Position numbers and translations under genes: made by a program. Below the pieces are notes generated by a model. The model did not search any database and was not told the DNA's origin. It worked only from the letters and a program-made list of their open reading frames with translations. This document shows positions 62,595 to 64,000 of a DNA stretch of 64,000 nt, in pieces. Origin of the DNA: Gymnorhina tibicen (taxonomy: Eukaryota > Chordata > Aves > Passeriformes > Artamidae); the NCBI GenBank assembly GCA_013399875.1, contig VXAZ01007538.1, forward strand, positions 310,001 to 374,000. The letters are read 5' to 3'. Every line of letters starts with the position of its first letter. The stretch's first letter is position 1.

Positions 62595-64000
62595 GAAGGA
62601 GATGAAGTACAGTCCAAATGACTCATCTCCTCTCATGTTCAGGATTTCTTGGTCAAACACACCATGACACAAGAGTGGATGGCAGCCCTGAAATACACCA
62701 GAATCTTACTCTGTACCTTCCAAGCAAAAGAGAAATCAGCTGCACCTCCCTTGCTGTAGATCCCAATGTGGCAGGCAGGGCACCTCCAGTAAGTGGACAG
62801 CCTTTCTGTGTAGTGCTGGACAAACTGTATTTTTCTGGCTATTTTATTTTTTGCACAGCAAGTGCTGCTGCTTGTTCATGTAAAAGGCTCCTCTGATTCT
62901 GCAAGTGAAGTGTGCTGAGGTAATGCCTCGTAGGAGTTGTATTTTACTTTGCTCACATCTCAGGGTTTTTTGTGGCCCACGTAGCTGACAAATGCTCAGA
63001 TAGGCATTCCCAGATGTGTCTCACTTCCTTCACCATGTGCATGGAAGCGTAATGTGCATAAAGACTTGGCATTGTCAGGATAAGATCAGAAGGCACCCAG
63101 CTGTATCACTCGGGAGCTACCACAGCAACATTTCTGAATTCAAATGTTTGAACAAGCAGGAGTAACCTTAAGGAATCATGGAGAAGAGCAAAAGGTAGCT
63201 CTTGTTCCTTCCCGTCAGGCTTAGCACATATGAGTTCTTACCCTTAGATTATGGAAAGGAATTGAGGGGATACATGGAGCAAAGCTTGCTTGTGCTCCTG
63301 TGCTAGATAGGTGATGGTGACACTGCTGGTTTGCACCACTCTGATCTGGAACTGTGCTGGCCAGAAAGGAAGCTATGGTTTGCTCTGTCCTCTGCTGGGC
63401 TGAGAGGGGCTTGGGGCATTGGAGTGTTTGGCCTGGGTTTCAGAACGAGCTTCTGGGAAAAGGGTGTAGAAGAGAAATCTTTGCACTTGTAGACCATTGT
63501 AAACTTTGTCATATTTTTTAATTTCTGTATATTCTCTGCTTTCTCCTCATGGAATAAGCATTAAGTGCAAAGTTAGTTACTCTTATCTCTGTAATGTACT
63601 CTTACCTTTCTACCATGAGCCACTCTTTCTATTTTTGTCTCTTGTTTCCAGGAGTACAACTATTTTGGAACTGGTTGGGTTTTTTTCCTATTGTGCTTCT
63701 TTGCATCATCTATCCTAGCTTGGCAGAGAAGCTCTAATATACTAAACATTTGTATGTTCTAAGCAATGTGTCAATTTGATGTGAGTGCCCAACAAATAAC
63801 CAACATTTTCTGAGTCTTGCATGGATCTAAGACAGAGGGACAAACATGTAATTCCCTGTCACTGGCTCTGCCAGCCACTCACGTGTTTTGCTTCCCAAAG
63901 CAGCAGTTAGTAAGGTTGGCTGAACAGAGCAGGACAGAGCTAGCACTTGGTATGTATCAGATTTCCCAACATTTTATTCTATACCAGAAAAAATTGAGTT
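62595..64000. other. Unannotated stretch, no gene seen
   Basis: No recognised gene, RNA or repeat. Base composition is more even than the window average. Short open frames (92 codons plus strand at 62618-62896; 69 codons minus strand at 63303-63512) have no domain. The window ends here with no feature cut. Confidence 0.55.

Noticed and set aside
62618..62896. 92-codon plus-strand frame beside the LTR, considered as a retroviral remnant
   Set aside because: It lies outside the LTR and target duplication and shows no viral motif.

Overview
The window looks like nuclear DNA from a bird, most likely a neognath and possibly a passerine. The main evidence is three separate sites of CR1 LINE 3' ends. 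They sit at 18590-18712 and 23693-23935 on the minus strand, and as an adjacent pair at 50608-51310 on the plus strand. They carry the avian CR1 3' untranslated signature and, in one copy, a relic of the reverse-transcriptase ORF C-terminus. Two stretches that look like LTRs of endogenous retroviruses (about 53880-54235 and 62107-62594) and a 76-base run of N (13477-13552, an assembly gap) fit a draft vertebrate scaffold. The species call rests on remembered repeat families, not on a database search.

I find no confirmed protein-coding gene, rRNA, tRNA or CRISPR array. The open reading frames are short, overlap on both strands, start at arbitrary codons and have no recognisable domain, as expected by chance in AT-rich DNA. 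The window therefore reads as an intergenic stretch or a large intron. Bacterial features such as operons and ribosome binding sites do not apply.

Layout: 1-17.8 kb is plain AT-rich sequence with one hairpin near 300 and a conserved-element-like stretch at 7.25-7.62 kb. A palindromic, MITE-like element is at 17.83-17.92 kb, followed by two CR1 fragments. From 24 to 50 kb the sequence is unique, with a few microsatellites, a CpG-retaining patch near 26.0 kb, a perfect 14-bp hairpin at 41.9 kb and other CpG-retaining patches at 43.8, 45.6 and 48.3 kb. The CR1 pair is at 50.6-51.3 kb, a homeodomain-site dyad at 52.6 kb, an LTR-like block at 54 kb, a 23-bp tandem duplication at 55 kb, a tRNA-derived SINE relic at 60.45 kb and a solo LTR with probable target duplication at 62.1-62.6 kb.

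I also list seven candidate exons, each defined by an acceptor, an open frame and a donor. Four are on the plus strand (20581-20642, 27801-27847, 41481-41537, 46112-46171) and three on the minus strand (43781-43921, 48337-48441, 53244-53410). None matches a protein I recognise. They are hypotheses for an unannotated transcript, most likely long non-coding if real, and chance could explain each one. I found no clear evidence of a previously undescribed system.
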